Shown: positions 48,350-59,850 of the stretch, one piece after another
Layout of the letters: each line of letters starts with the position of its first letter
Numbering within the stretch: the stretch's first letter is position 1
Assembly: GCF_048544455.1 (NCBI RefSeq)
Contig: NC_133534.1
Location: 40,052,217-40,116,216, forward strand
Reading direction: 5' to 3'
DNA from: Silene latifolia
Lineage: Eukaryota; Streptophyta; Magnoliopsida; Caryophyllales; Caryophyllaceae
DNA length: 64,000 nucleotides
Translations under genes and position numbers: made by a program
The notes under the pieces: model-generated
Databases searched by the model: none
Told to the model about the DNA's origin: nothing
Seen by the model: only the letters and a program-made list of their open reading frames with translations

Positions 48350-51300
48350 TCACATATTAAGTCCTAAGCTTACAAGAAAATCCTTATCCCCTACTAAAAC
48401 AGGCCGAGTAACAACTTGTATTAGCCTTGCCTTCACTGTAGCTTTTATCTCGTCTGCAACAATATCAGGTCTTCTCAGTTTAAGATCAACACGACAATTG
48501 TTTCTCTCCATCCAGACTGCATACCAGCAAGCCAGTCTGATCACTCTATAAACCTTCTTCTGTCTTAGATATACCAGTGACAATGCTCAAATTAATATGT
48601 AACCAATCCTCTAGCACGACAACAACCTTGGAGCTATAATCACAGCTCCCAAAGAGATGGACATGCCCTTGTTCTTCCTTCTCACAAAGAACACATCTGT
48701 TAGTATTACACAGGCCTAAAGAAAACAGCTTAGCTCTTGTGTTCAATGCTTCATGTTTGATAAGCCAGCCTATGAGAGAATGCTTAGGAGTAGCCCAGCC
48801 ATCCCAAACATCCTTATACCAGGGGATAGGGGGTGTGTTCCCTGCATCCACTGGTAACCAGAAGTGACAGTATAACCATTGGGACTTGTTAACCATTGAG
48901 TGCCCTGAAAACCAGCAGCTAGCATAGTCCTTACCTTACAGATATTCCTCCAGTTCCAGTTTGAATCTGGAGGAGGTTGATAACTGTTCCAATCTGTCCC
49001 TTTCATATACACATGGTCAATCTATAGAACCCATAGACGATCAGCTTTAGTATAGATCCAATTGACAAGTTTACCCACTGTTGCAATATTCCACACCCTA
49101 GCATCTTTCACACCTAAACCACCTTCCTTCTTGCTGCAGCAGACTTTCTTCCATGCTACAAGAGGAACCCTTTGATACTCAGCATCACCAGCCCATAAGA
49201 AATTCCTGCAAATCATTTCAATCCTACTGATAACTCCTTTAGGAATCAGAAATATTGAGGCCCAGTAATTATGCAAAGTGTTAAGAACTGAGTTAATAAG
49301 AATAAGTCTGCCTGCATAGCTTAACTTTCTAGCTCCAATTCCCCTGATTCTGCAAACAATTTTCTCAATCAAAACCTTGCAGTCACTTCTTTTTAATCTC
49401 ACTCGCCTGCCTTTGGAATACCAGGTATTTGAAAGGCAAAGAGCCTTCCTGAAAACCTGAGACTTGAATAATATCCAACTTGAGGGAAGCAGCTACACCA
49501 TTGAACACAACTTCAGATTTTGAAGTATTATCCCTCAGTCCAGAGGAGGCAGAGAAGGTAGATAAAGCCCTAAGAAGTAGCATAATAGATTGCACATCCC
49601 CTTTACAAAACATAAGGAGGTCGTCAGCAAAAAGTAGGTGAGTCGGCTTCAAGCTTTTACAAAGAGGATGGTATCTAAAGAACCATCTATTAGTAGCATA
49701 ATCCAGTATCCTTGATAAGTACTCCATACAAACACAGAAGATAAGGGGGGAAATAGGGTCACCCTGTCTAAGCCCCCTCTTTCCCTCAAAATATCCAAAA
49801 TGTGCACCATTCAAACTTAAAGAGTAAGTAGGAGAAGAAATGCAACACATCACCCAATTCTAAAACTTGCTAGGAAAATTCAAAGCATCCAACATTTGTT
49901 CCACAAATTGTCATTCAATTGAGTCATAAGCTTTTTGCAAATCTAATTTGAATAAGCACCTAGGGGACACCATACTTCTATTATAGGGCCTTACCAGGTC
50001 TTGGCAAATCAGAATATTCTCCAGAATACTTCGACCTTTAACAAATGCCCCTTGGTTCTTACTAATAATGTGGAAGTATAACAGCCAACCTATTGCACAT
50101 GATCTTTGAGATAGCTTTGTAAAGAACATTGCATCAAGAGATTGGACGAAAGTGCTTCACATTGGTAGGCATGTCCATCTTAGGAATGAGTGTAATTGTT
50201 GTAGCATTGATCTGAGTTAGTAGCTTACCAGTATCAAAAAAATTTCTAACAGCATCACACACTTCATCACCCACAATATCCCATGCATCTCTATAAAATT
50301 GGCTAGTATAACCATCTGGACCTGGTGATTTGTCCTTAGGTATACTGAAAATGCTCTTCTTGACCTCCTCAACAGTGATGGGAGTGTCTAAAATGTTCCA
50401 GTGTGCTGCTGTACAGCAAGGTCCCCTGGTGACTACATAATGCTCGACTGCCACTGTATCAGTGTGAGAGCCTAGCAAGTTCTGATAATAATCTAGAAAA
50501 GCCTTTTGTATAGTATCACCAGTGGTACAAACATTACCATTCATATCTTCTATCTGCATTACCTTATTCAGCATCACTCTCTTCTTCATAACTTGGTGAA
50601 AATAGGAAGTGTTGAGGTCCCCTGAAATTGACCACTGAATTTTTGCTTTCTGAGAAAGGAAGCTATCCCTGGCCAAAGTAAGATCCTTGAGTTCATTAGC
50701 CAGGTCATACTCTTGCTGAATCAGGTCCAAATCCCTAGGAGACTCAACCAACTTCTTTTGAATTTGTTGTAGTACAGTACCAGCAATGTTAGTACTGTTT
50801 TCAATATCAGAAAAACAATTTTTATTTAAATTCTTAAGAACAGGTTTAAGAGCCTTCAATTTCTTCACCACATTAAACATTTTAGTCCCTCTATATGACT
50901 GCTTCCACACACCATCCACACTAGCACTGAAATGCTCAGAAGCTCCCCACATATTAAAGTACTTGAAGGATTTTTTCCCATTGAATTCAACTTTCCTGTC
51001 TACAATTGTGCATGGACAGTGATCAAACATACCCTCAGGATGGAAATGGGCTATGTACTCTCCATAATGACTCATCCATTAAGGATTTCCCATTGCCCTA
51101 TCCAGTATACTATAAACTCTGTCAGTAGGTGCTTGCTTGTTAGACCAGGTAAACAATGCCCCAGTAGCCTTAATATCCTCCATTTCACATAAAGAGACAC
51201 ATTCCTGGAAGTGTTCCATCTCTGCATCTGTAGTGTTACCCCCTAATCTTTCAATTGGAGATAAAACAGTATTAAAATCTCCTACCCACAACCAAGGCAT

Positions 51301-51729
51301 AGTGCAAGTAGAAGCTGTTTCTTTCAGAAACTTCCAAAGAATAGTTCTCTCCATCAGGTCATTAAAAGCATAAATCACAGTCAGTAGAAATTTCTTGTTA
51401 TCCACTTTGGATTGAACCAACATATGGATATACTGAGAGCCATAGTTCAGAAATTGCACATCAAAACAAGTAGGATTCCAGAGCAACCAAATCCTACCCC
51501 CTTTATGCCAACTACAGTTGGTCGATATGCTCCAGCCATCACAAATTGTAGTTGCCTTATTCAGTAAATTACTAGGTTTAAGTTTAGTTTCTAATAAACC
51601 AAAAAGACCTACACCATTATTATGCATGAACCACTTAACAATCTTCTGTTTATTCAGGTCATTGAGACCCCTGACATTCCAAAATCCAAAGCTATACATG
51701 ATTAACTTGATGAGGAGGGTCCTTACCAC
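48350..51729 (-). pseudogene. LINE ORF2 (endonuclease-reverse transcriptase)
   Basis: AP-endonuclease domain (51729-51079: NVRGLNDLNK, LLETKLKP, WVGDFNTVLSPIERLGG). The fingers/palm region follows (51075-50134, KDKSPGPDGYTSQFYRDAW). Then RT motifs NQGAFVKGRSI, FKLDLQKAYDSIE, GLRQGDPISP and HLLFADDLLMF (FADD catalytic pair intact, about 49645), and a zf-RVT C-terminus (48896-48546). Lesions: stop TAA (51081-51079), stop TGA near 50136, and frameshifts near 50090, 49880, 49400, 49020 and 48560. The frame is the same on both sides of the first stop, so that is a single nonsense change. Confidence 0.92.
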
Positions 51730-51784
51730 TGTTCTCTACCCTGAGTCTAGGTGTAGCAGAACCATTCAAAGCATCCAGATAAGT

Positions 51785-52370
51785 CTACTGACTGAACTTA
51801 CCAGAGAGCCTTACTCCCACCATATTATCCTGTCTACTGACCCACATAATTTGTTTTGCAGGTTTAGCTTTTACAGTAGGAGTGGACCTCACCATTGACA
51901 AGGGGGGGAACACTTTAGGAGTAAAGGCAAGAGGGGGCTCAGAAGTCTCAGCAGGTTGAGCTTTCTGTACAGGACTCCAAATTTGTTTAGGCTTGGGTTT
52001 GGGTTGCTGCACTTTACACCTCTGAATCTTAGGTTTCCTGCACTGGGACATGTCATGCCCTATCCCATTACAGCTAGAACATGAGATAGGATTCCACTCA
52101 TACTCCACATTAACAACAACCACATGCCCAGACTCATCCAAAAACCTAACTTTATCAACAAGCTTCTGGTTAAAAGGCACTTCAACCATAACTCTTGCAT
52201 AACTCAGACAAATCTTATCCTTAGTAGCATCATCCATACGAATAAAATTCCCCACCAATCCAGCTATCTTAGGCAAACAAGCCCCCCAAAATCTCAAGGG
52301 TATACCAGATAATCTTGCCCACACTGGAACAATATCAACTTTCTCCTTAATCAACTCAGATTCAGGAAGT
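51785..52370 (-). pseudogene. LINE ORF1 (DUF4283/zf-CCHC type), N-terminally truncated
   Basis: Nucleic-acid-binding ORF1 of plant L1 elements. Visible are VPVWARLSGIPLRFWG, SYARVMVEVPFN and one CCHC knuckle CSSCNGIGHDMSQC, then a Lys/Pro-rich tail. It lacks the start of the DUF4283 domain, so the Met at 52354 is internal. Confidence 0.88.
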
Positions 52371-52457
52371 AATTATACTAAGAGAATTAATATAAACATA
52401 TTATCGCAAATCGATATATACAATGTACTTTTGTCATCTTATCATCAAAGCAACAAT

Positions 52458-52990
52458 CACTACAAAGAAAAGCTTCCATAGCGACGGACAAATCCGTCGC
52501 AAATAACGAATCACGTCGCAAATATAGAACTTGCGACGGAATTAGCCCATCGCTTTATTTCGTCGCAAAATTTCGTTTTGCGACGGAAATTCGGTTGCAG
52601 AGTAAAATCTGCGACGGATCAAAGCGTCTGAGATGGCCGTCGCAATACATGGACCTGCGACGGAATTTCCGTCGCAGTTCACTGTTCATGCAAGGCCACG
52701 TAGGCACAAAGGTCAACCAAAAAGTCAAAATCTGCGACGGATTTTCTGTCGCAAAGTACTGTTCATGTAAGACCACGTGTCCTCCTCAGTTAACCCATTA
52801 GTGAATATCTGCGACGGATTTTCCGTCGCAAAGTACTGTTCATGTAAGGCCACGTGTCCTCCTCATTCAACCCATTAGTCAACATCTGCGACGGAAAATC
52901 CGTCGCAAATTCCGTCGCAGGGAAAAATAAATCAGGGGGTTTACAGCGTTTTTCCAGCTCCCCAATTGCTTAGAAAGCAATTACATACTC
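52458..52990 (+). mobile_element. CACTA element, left end with subterminal repeats
   Basis: Begins CACTACAAAGAAAA, the CACTA terminal signature. Many copies of TGCGACGGA and its reverse TCCGTCGCA follow in both orientations (52490-52910), several as back-to-back inverted pairs (TGCGACGGAATTTCCGTCGCA near 52651). In CACTA elements such subterminal repeats bind the transposase. The element is cut by Copia copy 2 at 52990; the other end is not in the window. A small inverted repeat AATTGCTT-AGA-AAGCAATT lies at 52964-52982. Confidence 0.85.
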
Positions 52991-53437
52991 TGTTGGAGCT
53001 TGTGTCCTCCAAAAATTAGGGTGATAACATTTGTAAATCTCTTACAGGTTCACAAGGGTATACTTAGTATTTTAATCAGTTGATTAACGATTACCTAATA
53101 ACGGTTGGCTTGCTAGAGAGTTTGACGTTATTATCATACAGATGGCGGTGATCAACTGGTCCCTAAAGGTCACACCTATAGGATGTGTTTGAGAGATGTG
53201 GTTATAGAAATATAATCACATTGATGCCTTATATGACTAAACAGTTAGTCAATGTGTTGATGAGGAAATTATTTAATGAAAATTAAATAATATTAGTTGA
53301 GACGAATTAACTGTCAATTCGTAAATTGAATATAATAAGTTATATTTAATTAAATGTATGTAATGTTAGCTTGGACGAATTAATATGTTAATTCATATTT
53401 AAATGTAAACGGTTATATTTAATATCAGCAACATGAT

Positions 53438-56158
53438 TGTAACGCCCCGTAATTTCGAACCGTTAATATATTTCGGAAGTAATTTATTAATCAAGTAAAA
53501 TTTGATATTAATGTATTTAAAGTAAAAATAATTCAAAGAAATATAATTTTATTATATTTTGAAGAAAAGTATTTTTTTTGATAGTTTCGAAATGTTTAAA
53601 AATAGTTTAAACCGTGTAAAAACTTTTTATTTCGAAAAATGGGCATATCGGGAAAAATTACAACTCTTTTGAAAATTGGGTAAACGATTTTGGAAATGGG
53701 TCGTATGAGTATTCAATTTTCTTGTAATCTCGTGTTTAAGAACTTTGATCTTGTCGGAATTTGCAATTGACAAGCGGTTCTAATTATTATCGATACGAGC
53801 CAAAACCGACTCGTAAAATCCCGACTTAAACCCGCTCCTTCCTTTCCTCCTTTCCTTTCCCGCGGACACCCCCCCCCCCCTTCCCCTTTCTTTTTTCTGA
53901 CTTTTCTTTTCTATCTCCTTCCTTCATGTTCTAAAAACCAAAAAAACACCATTTTTGTACCAACTAAGCTTTTCAAGCCAATTTTCACCATAACTTCCTC
54001 ATTTCTTGTCGGATTTTTACAAAATTTATATTTCCGGAATCCTCTCGTCGAGATCTACAACCTAGTATGTTTTAATTTCAGTTTTCTTGAAGTTGTTTTA
54101 AGACGAATTTGGGTAATTTCGGTATTTTATACTTATTATTGTGTTTTTATTGTTTATTTAGGTGAAGAATTGGAGGACGAGTTTGGGGACTCGTATATTG
54201 TCGAAGATAGTAGCTAGTTGCTTGTTAGGGTTTGGTTTTCAAGGTGCTAATTGCTCATTTTCTAGCTTAAGGTAACATATTTCGAGTTACTCGACGAATA
54301 ATCGTCACATTCTTTGTTGTTTTTGTATGTTTTTGTGATTTTTATTTAAGTAGTTAATTTCACATAATAAAATGGGTTGCATGCATGTCTTTTGTTAGTT
54401 TTAGTACTCATATTAGTATAAAAATGGAATGGGAACGATTAAGTAATGCTTAAAACGAGTTAAAATGAACAAAAACGGAAAAATGGAGGTGTGGGAGTGG
54501 CGGCAGCAGGCCCGGCAGGCCCACGGCTGGCCCGGGTCAGCCCGTTGCTTGTTTCGCGGTTTTTCATGCTTTGTTCATCATTTTAGGTTCATTAATGTTA
54601 TAGTTAGAATAAGAATCATATGGTTAAACCTTTGAAATGAATAATGTTAGTAGTAAAGATAATGAGGTTGGTAAAATTATGCTCATATTGATAGTTATCA
54701 CATGTTAGGGTAGATTATAAAATGAAATTGTAATGATTAGGCTCAAAATGAATTTTATAGCGAGAATTTTAATGTTTTGATGATTGTGCCGAAAACTGAG
54801 CCTTAGTCCCTTTGACTGATTCGATGTCAGTTAATTGAGTGATTAGTCAGCCGCAATTTAACCCGTACCCTGTCGCAGGGCTGGGTTGCGGGTAAAAATT
54901 CGGTTGGATGAAATTTTATATGAATTGGATAATCGGCCTTTTTCTTGTTTTAGGCCATTTATCAAGTTTTTAGTTCACATGTATAGTTGGTTGAATTTAA
55001 TAGTTTCTTATATTGTAGAAACGGCCCTAGATTCCCTGAAACCTTTAATATTGTTAATATTGCTAGAAATAGAATTTGTATTGAATACTTCTTGCAGGTT
55101 GTTGTGGTTGTCATAGATAGGTCTTTATAGTCTTTGACGAGTATATGTTCACTGCTTAATAGCCTTTGTGTTCCTACTTGGTGTTATTATATCCAAGTTG
55201 GGGCATGACCTCGTTACTTATTTTGGATAGTAAGTGGTCAGCTTAAGTACTAGCCAACCCTTTGGTGGACTCCTTAGGGTACTCACTTTGTTTTAGAAAA
55301 ATTGTGGGTCTTGGGTGCGGTGGTGTGTATCCGCATGTCTAGGTCTGCGCAGATTTTAGGCTAGGGTTGTGTTGTGTCTTGGCCATGTTTTATTAATATT
55401 AACCGCTGAGCCAAGATACCGGTTCGATTACCTTCCCTACCTCGTGGTATAGACTCGAGTTACAGAGTGACTATTGACGGTGCTAAGAACTTATGCCTGT
55501 CTTTGATATATTGCCCTTTCTTGTATGGTGACTTTATGAATTGTAATAGGTGAGATGTAAGCCGGTTACAATTGATAAAGTTTGGATTACTACTTGTTAT
55601 ATGTTTCACATGATAGTTTATTTTAGTCAGTTTAGGGCTCACATGTTAGAATACTTGATAATTGAATTACTTATCATGTTGTTTACATGTTTCATTACAT
55701 GTTACATTAAATATGACGTTTTGTGGCTGGGAGGACTCGAAGTTACTCCCCACTGAATTGTGGCTTTCGTGTTTGTATAAAATGCGATTGACAGGTACTT
55801 GATGCTTAGTTGGGGTTCACGGACGAGCTAGTGAGCAAGAGAACCTTGGACTTAGTTTGTTTTTTATTTTGTAGAAACCTTTAACTTTTGGTTTTGTATA
55901 TATTTTGAAGGGACATATGTCTCCCTCTTCTATTTTGGTTTGTATCATTATATCCCCGTGTCTTTAGCGTGGTTATGTAAATTAGTTTATTAGCTCTTGC
56001 AGGTTTTTGGCACTCTTAGGTTGGAGATGTTTGTGAATGGTTTAGGAAAAATTTTAAAAATTACAGGTTTTGTCTAGTTGAACCAATTACAAACATATCC
56101 TGTCAGTTTTTCCGTAGATTTTACGTGTTTAATTAACGCTATTTTTAAAGGTGTCATA
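53438..56158 (+). repeat. Solo LTR, gypsy type (2.7 kb)
   Basis: Begins TGTAACGCCCCG and ends GGTGTCATA (CA decayed to TA). It is flanked by ATGAT on the left (53433-53437) and ATGAA on the right, a near-matching 5-bp duplication. No PBS, PPT or coding sequence is present, as expected after LTR-LTR recombination. The 60-80 codon ORFs inside are not recognisable proteins. Confidence 0.72.
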
Positions 56159-56164
56159 ATGAAT

Positions 56165-56232
56165 GTGTCGTAGTGGTAATAGTGATGGTACTCAAACCAA
56201 GAGGTTATGGGTTCAATCCTCACTAGATGACA
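56165..56232 (+). other. tRNA-like segment with Pol III A/B-box similarity (possible SINE head)
   Basis: GTCGTAGTGGTAATAG resembles an A box, and GGGTTCAATCC (56209-56219) matches the B-box consensus at plausible distance. It is too incomplete to fold as a tRNA by eye. It may be a SINE remnant or chance. Confidence 0.35.
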
Positions 56233-56704
56233 ATTTATATTTAACACATTTATACATTTTTGCCAAAACCGAAAATAAGGAGATATTACTTCTTGTTATT
56301 TCGGCATTATGGGCCGAAATAGAGGAAGAAACATTCTAACCTATTTCTCTTCTCATACACGGTTAAAGGGAAGAGAGAGTAGAAGTTTCTGACCTAATTC
56401 TTTTTTTCCATTCTTGCCTCTCATCAAAAAACACAAAAACGATAAACCCTAATTTAATTTACTGAAATTTGGGGATCGATTCTAGCAACAAGTTAAGGGC
56501 ATATCTCATATCGTCTTGGGTGCAACTGATAGGCGAATATCAACTTTGATATTGTTCTTAGGCCGTATTTGCTAGGATCGAAGGTTATTTCTTAATCCTT
56601 TGTGCTTTTGTTTATGCAATTTAGTTTTATGACTCGTAATCATCACTTTATTATTCGTTATAATCCTTGAATTTTAAGGGATGCATACAGATAAATCCCA
56701 CAAG

Positions 56705-56716
56705 TGGTATCAGAGC
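56705..56716 (+). other. Primer binding site of Copia copy 2
   Basis: TGGTATCAGAGC, two bases after the LTR; initiator tRNA-Met type, identical to Copia 1. Confidence 0.9.
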
Positions 56717-57662
56717 CAAGGCCACGAATTTATTTTGATGATTTTCATAAAAATTGGGTTAAACAAAATAAGGGTTTCGAAAAAAACAAAAAAAAATTTA
56801 GGGTTTCGGTAAAAAAAAAAAAAAAAAAAAATTGCCGATTTGAATTTTTTTTTCTGCCGAGATTTTGTTCTTGTTTTTGATGATTTTTTCCATTTTGATT
56901 TTTCATATTGTTGTTTTAATCAGTTAGAATGATTATATGAAGAATTGGTAGATGCTTTGATTTAATTCGGATTAAATTAAATTGTAAATGGAATCGTCTT
57001 GTTGATGATAAAATTGTTTTTTTGCTATATTGTTTTTGGCATAAATAGTTCTAAATTGTTGTTTAGAGTCATGTATCATAAATTTACATGTTTTAAATTA
57101 AAAGATGAATATGCCAATCTTGTTAATAGCAACAATAAACGATTTTTGTTCATCGATATCATGTTTTTGCAATTAGGGTATTATGCCAAATGCAAAAAGT
57201 TTTTTTTTTTGTTTTCTGTTACTGTTCACCGTTAACAGTTTAATAATAAAAAAAAATCTATTTTTTTTCTCGGTTTTGAGGAAATACCGAGTATAGGGGC
57301 TGTTTTCTTTTCGTTTTGGTATATACCGAGAGAAAAAAAATCTGGTTTTTTTTTTGCCGAGAGCAGCTGGTATTATATAAAAAAAATATTGTTTCCCCCT
57401 GTTTTAGCCGAGACATATAAAAAAAAGGGATTTTGTTTTTGTTTGTTTTGGCCAATTAATTATTGTGAAGCGGTTCATAATTAAAAGATACCTAATTATT
57501 TTAAAGCAGTTTAAAATATTGATGGATTAAATTCATATTACAAGTTTAATATGAATTAAGATTGAAATTAATGTGATTAATTGAGGAATTGTCACTTAAT
57601 TTGATAATTTAAATAGGTGGTTTGGATAAAATTAATCTACATAATTAAAGAATTATGTCTTG
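56717..57662 (+). other. Leader of Copia copy 2
   Basis: AT-rich, with A and T homopolymers (56810-56830) and repeated GCCGAGA phrases (57240-57420). The last 90 bases match the reverse complement of about 31680-31760 in Copia 1, which confirms orientation and family. Confidence 0.75.
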
Positions 57663-58321
57663 TGATGCGTGTCCAAAATATGATGTTTCACACTTTATTC
57701 TACACGCATTTCAGAGCTCAAATGTGCAATATATGCCATTATTTCCCTATTTTCCTCTACTTTCGTGTTTTTGTCTATTATTGCAGAAATATGAAGAATT
57801 GAGCGGAAATCGAGCCAAATCCATCCCTAAGTAATTAACATTGCATTTGACATGAAGTATTGACTCGAGGAATGAGCCTGGTGCGCGTTTCAAGGCCTAA
57901 AGATAGCAAAAGCATGGGTGCGTACGAGTTTAACAAGCGAAGAAGTGCTTCTCGACATTGCAGCCTGCTTCAGATGGCTATATCTCGAGTTCTAGACCTG
58001 ATAATCGATTAATTCCAGTTGGAGGTGAAAGCTTATCCTCTTAGCTTTCCAACGCCGCGTAGAACGCCTGATTTGACCAAGGAACGAAGAAATGGCAGCT
58101 GTTTTAAGATCGGTGCGCGCTGCAGAATTCGTCGAATGCACTCTTTGTACAAAGCAACCTTGGTCGATCGACTGATGCTTATGGTCGATCGACCAGAGCA
58201 CGAGATCAGAAGCTACTGTTCAGTATACCTTGGTCGATCGACTGAGCAACATGGTCGATCGACCACTCCACGAGCTGATACGAGAATTAAAAGATCGAGA
58301 TTTATCAAGCCCATGAGTTAT
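57663..58321 (+). repeat. Truncated 5' LTR of Athila-like 2
   Basis: 659 bp matching the first part of 61724-63433 almost base for base, ending at GAGTTATTAG where the interior starts. Palindrome pairs at 58150-58265. Confidence 0.92.
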
Positions 58322-58380
58322 TAGGCACCTTCAGCAGCTTCCTCAGTCGATCGACTAGGTTGGTCAGTCGATCGACCAAG
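58150..58380. repeat. Paired CGATCG palindromes, 5' LTR and interior of Athila-like 2
   Basis: Three pairs of GTCGATCGAC-type sites, each pair exactly 21 bp apart (58154, 58226 and 58346 regions). The first two pairs are separated by 49 bp. Confidence 0.93.
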
Positions 58381-58412
58381 GTACTTCTTTCAGCCCCATA
58401 CCGGAGAGACTA

Positions 58413-59282
58413 GTGCCGACAAAGGAACAGGTATCATTTAATAAGTTTGAAAATGTTATTCGTAGTCTGAATGTACAGGTTCCTTTTCTCGAGTTAGTCA
58501 ACCAAGTACCCGCTTATACTAAATTTATGAAACAATTGTTGTCCAAAAAGCGGTCACTTGAAACAGTGCACACTGTCGCACTTACTGAGGAGTCTTGCTC
58601 CTATCTGTCTCACACTGCGCCCCTTAAGTTAAAGGACCAGCGGTTTTCTGTTCCTTGCAACATAGGTACCTTCTCAATTGAGAGGGCATTATGTGACCTA
58701 GGAGCCAGAATAAGTGTCATGCCCTTGAGTCTAGCTAGGAAATTGAAATTGACTAGGTTTGCAGTTACTAGCATGACATTACAGATGGCTGATCGTTCTG
58801 CGGTCCAGCCTATAGGAGTCTTAGAGGACATTCCTGTCCAAATAGGGAAGTTTTTCTTCCCTGTTGACTTCGTTGTACTTGATATACCCGAGGATGCTCA
58901 TATTCCTATTATTTTGGGTAGACCATTTCTGCACACTGCTGGTGCAGTTATAGATGTAGGTTCAGGGACATTGACCTTTAAAGTAGGGAAACAGTCCATC
59001 GTTTTTACTCAGCCTGCTAAGAAGAAAGACTCCATGTGGCCGGTTACTTGTAATACGGTTTCTGAAAAGAAATCGTACTTTGTGCTTCCTGAATTACCTG
59101 TCTCTATTTCCACTCCTGTTGTAACACCTCCGCCCCAAATTGGGAGCAAATTGGAGGAAGATCTGTCTATTTTCGATATCGCAGAGCTGGTTTGGGGAGG
59201 GGTGAGTTGCAAGTTGATCCGGTGCAAAGAAGCCAATCATTTCAAGGGGTGGTCTTGGTTGCACGAGCTATGGAACCGATGA
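58413..59282 (+). CDS. Athila-type gag C-terminus and aspartic protease
   Basis: 289-codon open frame. The N-terminal 50 residues (FLELVNQVPAYTKFMKQLL, KKR) are the Athila gag tail. A pepsin-like retroviral-type protease follows with CDLGARISVMPL (catalytic D95-L96-G97), LQMADRSA, GVLEDIPVQIGKFFFPVDFV and IILGRPFLHTAGAVID (167-181). Family members normally read DLGAS at the active site; here it is DLGAR, which may weaken activity. The frame ends at a stop (59281) before any RT. The first Met is not a natural start, because the gag upstream is deleted. Confidence 0.88.
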   Translation: MPTKEQVSFNKFENVIRSLNVQVPFLELVNQVPAYTKFMKQLLSKKRSLETVHTVALTEESCSYLSHTAPLKLKDQRFSVPCNIGTFSIERALCDLGARISVMPLSLARKLKLTRFAVTSMTLQMADRSAVQPIGVLEDIPVQIGKFFFPVDFVVLDIPEDAHIPIILGRPFLHTAGAVIDVGSGTLTFKVGKQSIVFTQPAKKKDSMWPVTCNTVSEKKSYFVLPELPVSISTPVVTPPPQIGSKLEEDLSIFDIAELVWGGVSCKLIRCKEANHFKGWSWLHELWNR

Positions 59283-59742
59283 GGAAGTGGATGACGAGCC
59301 GGTCAAAGCAACGAAGTCGATTTGGATTCGACGATTCGAAGAGGTCATTGATCGGGAGATGATGAGAGTATTGATCCGTTGAGCCATACGGATATTGAAG
59401 TTAAGAAGAGTGCGGTGAGAAGATGAGAGCTGCTGAGGCTACCTCATGTAGCCAGAAGCCGACGAAGTGGGCCATACCGTGGCCGTTCTTGATCAACTAT
59501 TAGTTGATCACATGCTCTATCAAACATTTACTTTATTGCTTTTAAGACTATTTACCGTATTTTGTGTGCGCGAGACTTCGCATTTTATTTTTGCTTGCTT
59601 AGTATTTTAAACGCTATAGACTTTACTTTGGGTTTTGCGCAATTTTGGGCGCGTATTATTGTGCATTTGCAGGTTTTTAGACCTCATTAGCTCAAGTTAT
59701 TGAGTTAATACGAAGAAATAAGAGGTTGCAGCAGTGTTTTCA

Positions 59743-59850
59743 GTCGATCGACTGGCACCATTAGTCGATCGATCGATGCGCATTTCAGGACGATATCGTT
59801 CACGTTTGCATGGTCGATCGACTGGGTTATGTGGTCGATCGACCACCACT
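59743..59850. repeat. Paired CGATCG palindromes, Athila-like 2 interior
   Basis: Two pairs with 21-bp spacing, separated by 49 bp. The spacing layout equals that of the LTR array, although the intervening sequence differs. Confidence 0.93.

Larger units (their letters stand above)
48252..52370 (-). mobile_element. L1-type LINE, 5'-truncated
   Basis: A non-LTR retrotransposon on the minus strand: partial ORF1 (52370-51785), a short gap, then ORF2 with endonuclease, RT and a C-terminal zf-RVT region. A 3' UTR and an A-tail follow (T run 48255-48264 on the plus strand). ORF1 begins abruptly inside its first domain, as expected for 5' truncation. I could not identify matching target duplications. 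Confidence 0.9.
52991..56702 (+). repeat. 5' LTR of Copia copy 2, interrupted
   Basis: 52991-53437 and 56159-56702 are LTR sequence, reading as the reverse complement of 17390-18440 with many changes. A 600 bp stretch present in Copia 1 is replaced or too diverged around 56160-56260. Confidence 0.82.
52991..57662 (+). mobile_element. Copia family copy 2 (5' LTR and leader only)
   Basis: Same family as Copia 1, now in plus orientation. The LTR runs 52991-56702 (TGTTGGAGC...CCACA; about 1 kb after removing a solo LTR). The PBS TGGTATCAGAGC (56705-56716) follows, then a leader (56717-57660) homologous to 31640-32534. The leader is broken by the second Athila-like element at 57663, so gag and pol lie beyond the window. 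It is clearly diverged from Copia 1. Confidence 0.85.

Noticed and set aside
58019-58324. A frame MEVKAYPLSF... repeated at 58019, 62080 and 63654
   Set aside because: Three copies of the same LTR; the C-terminal parts differ by frameshift, which is not what a conserved protein shows.
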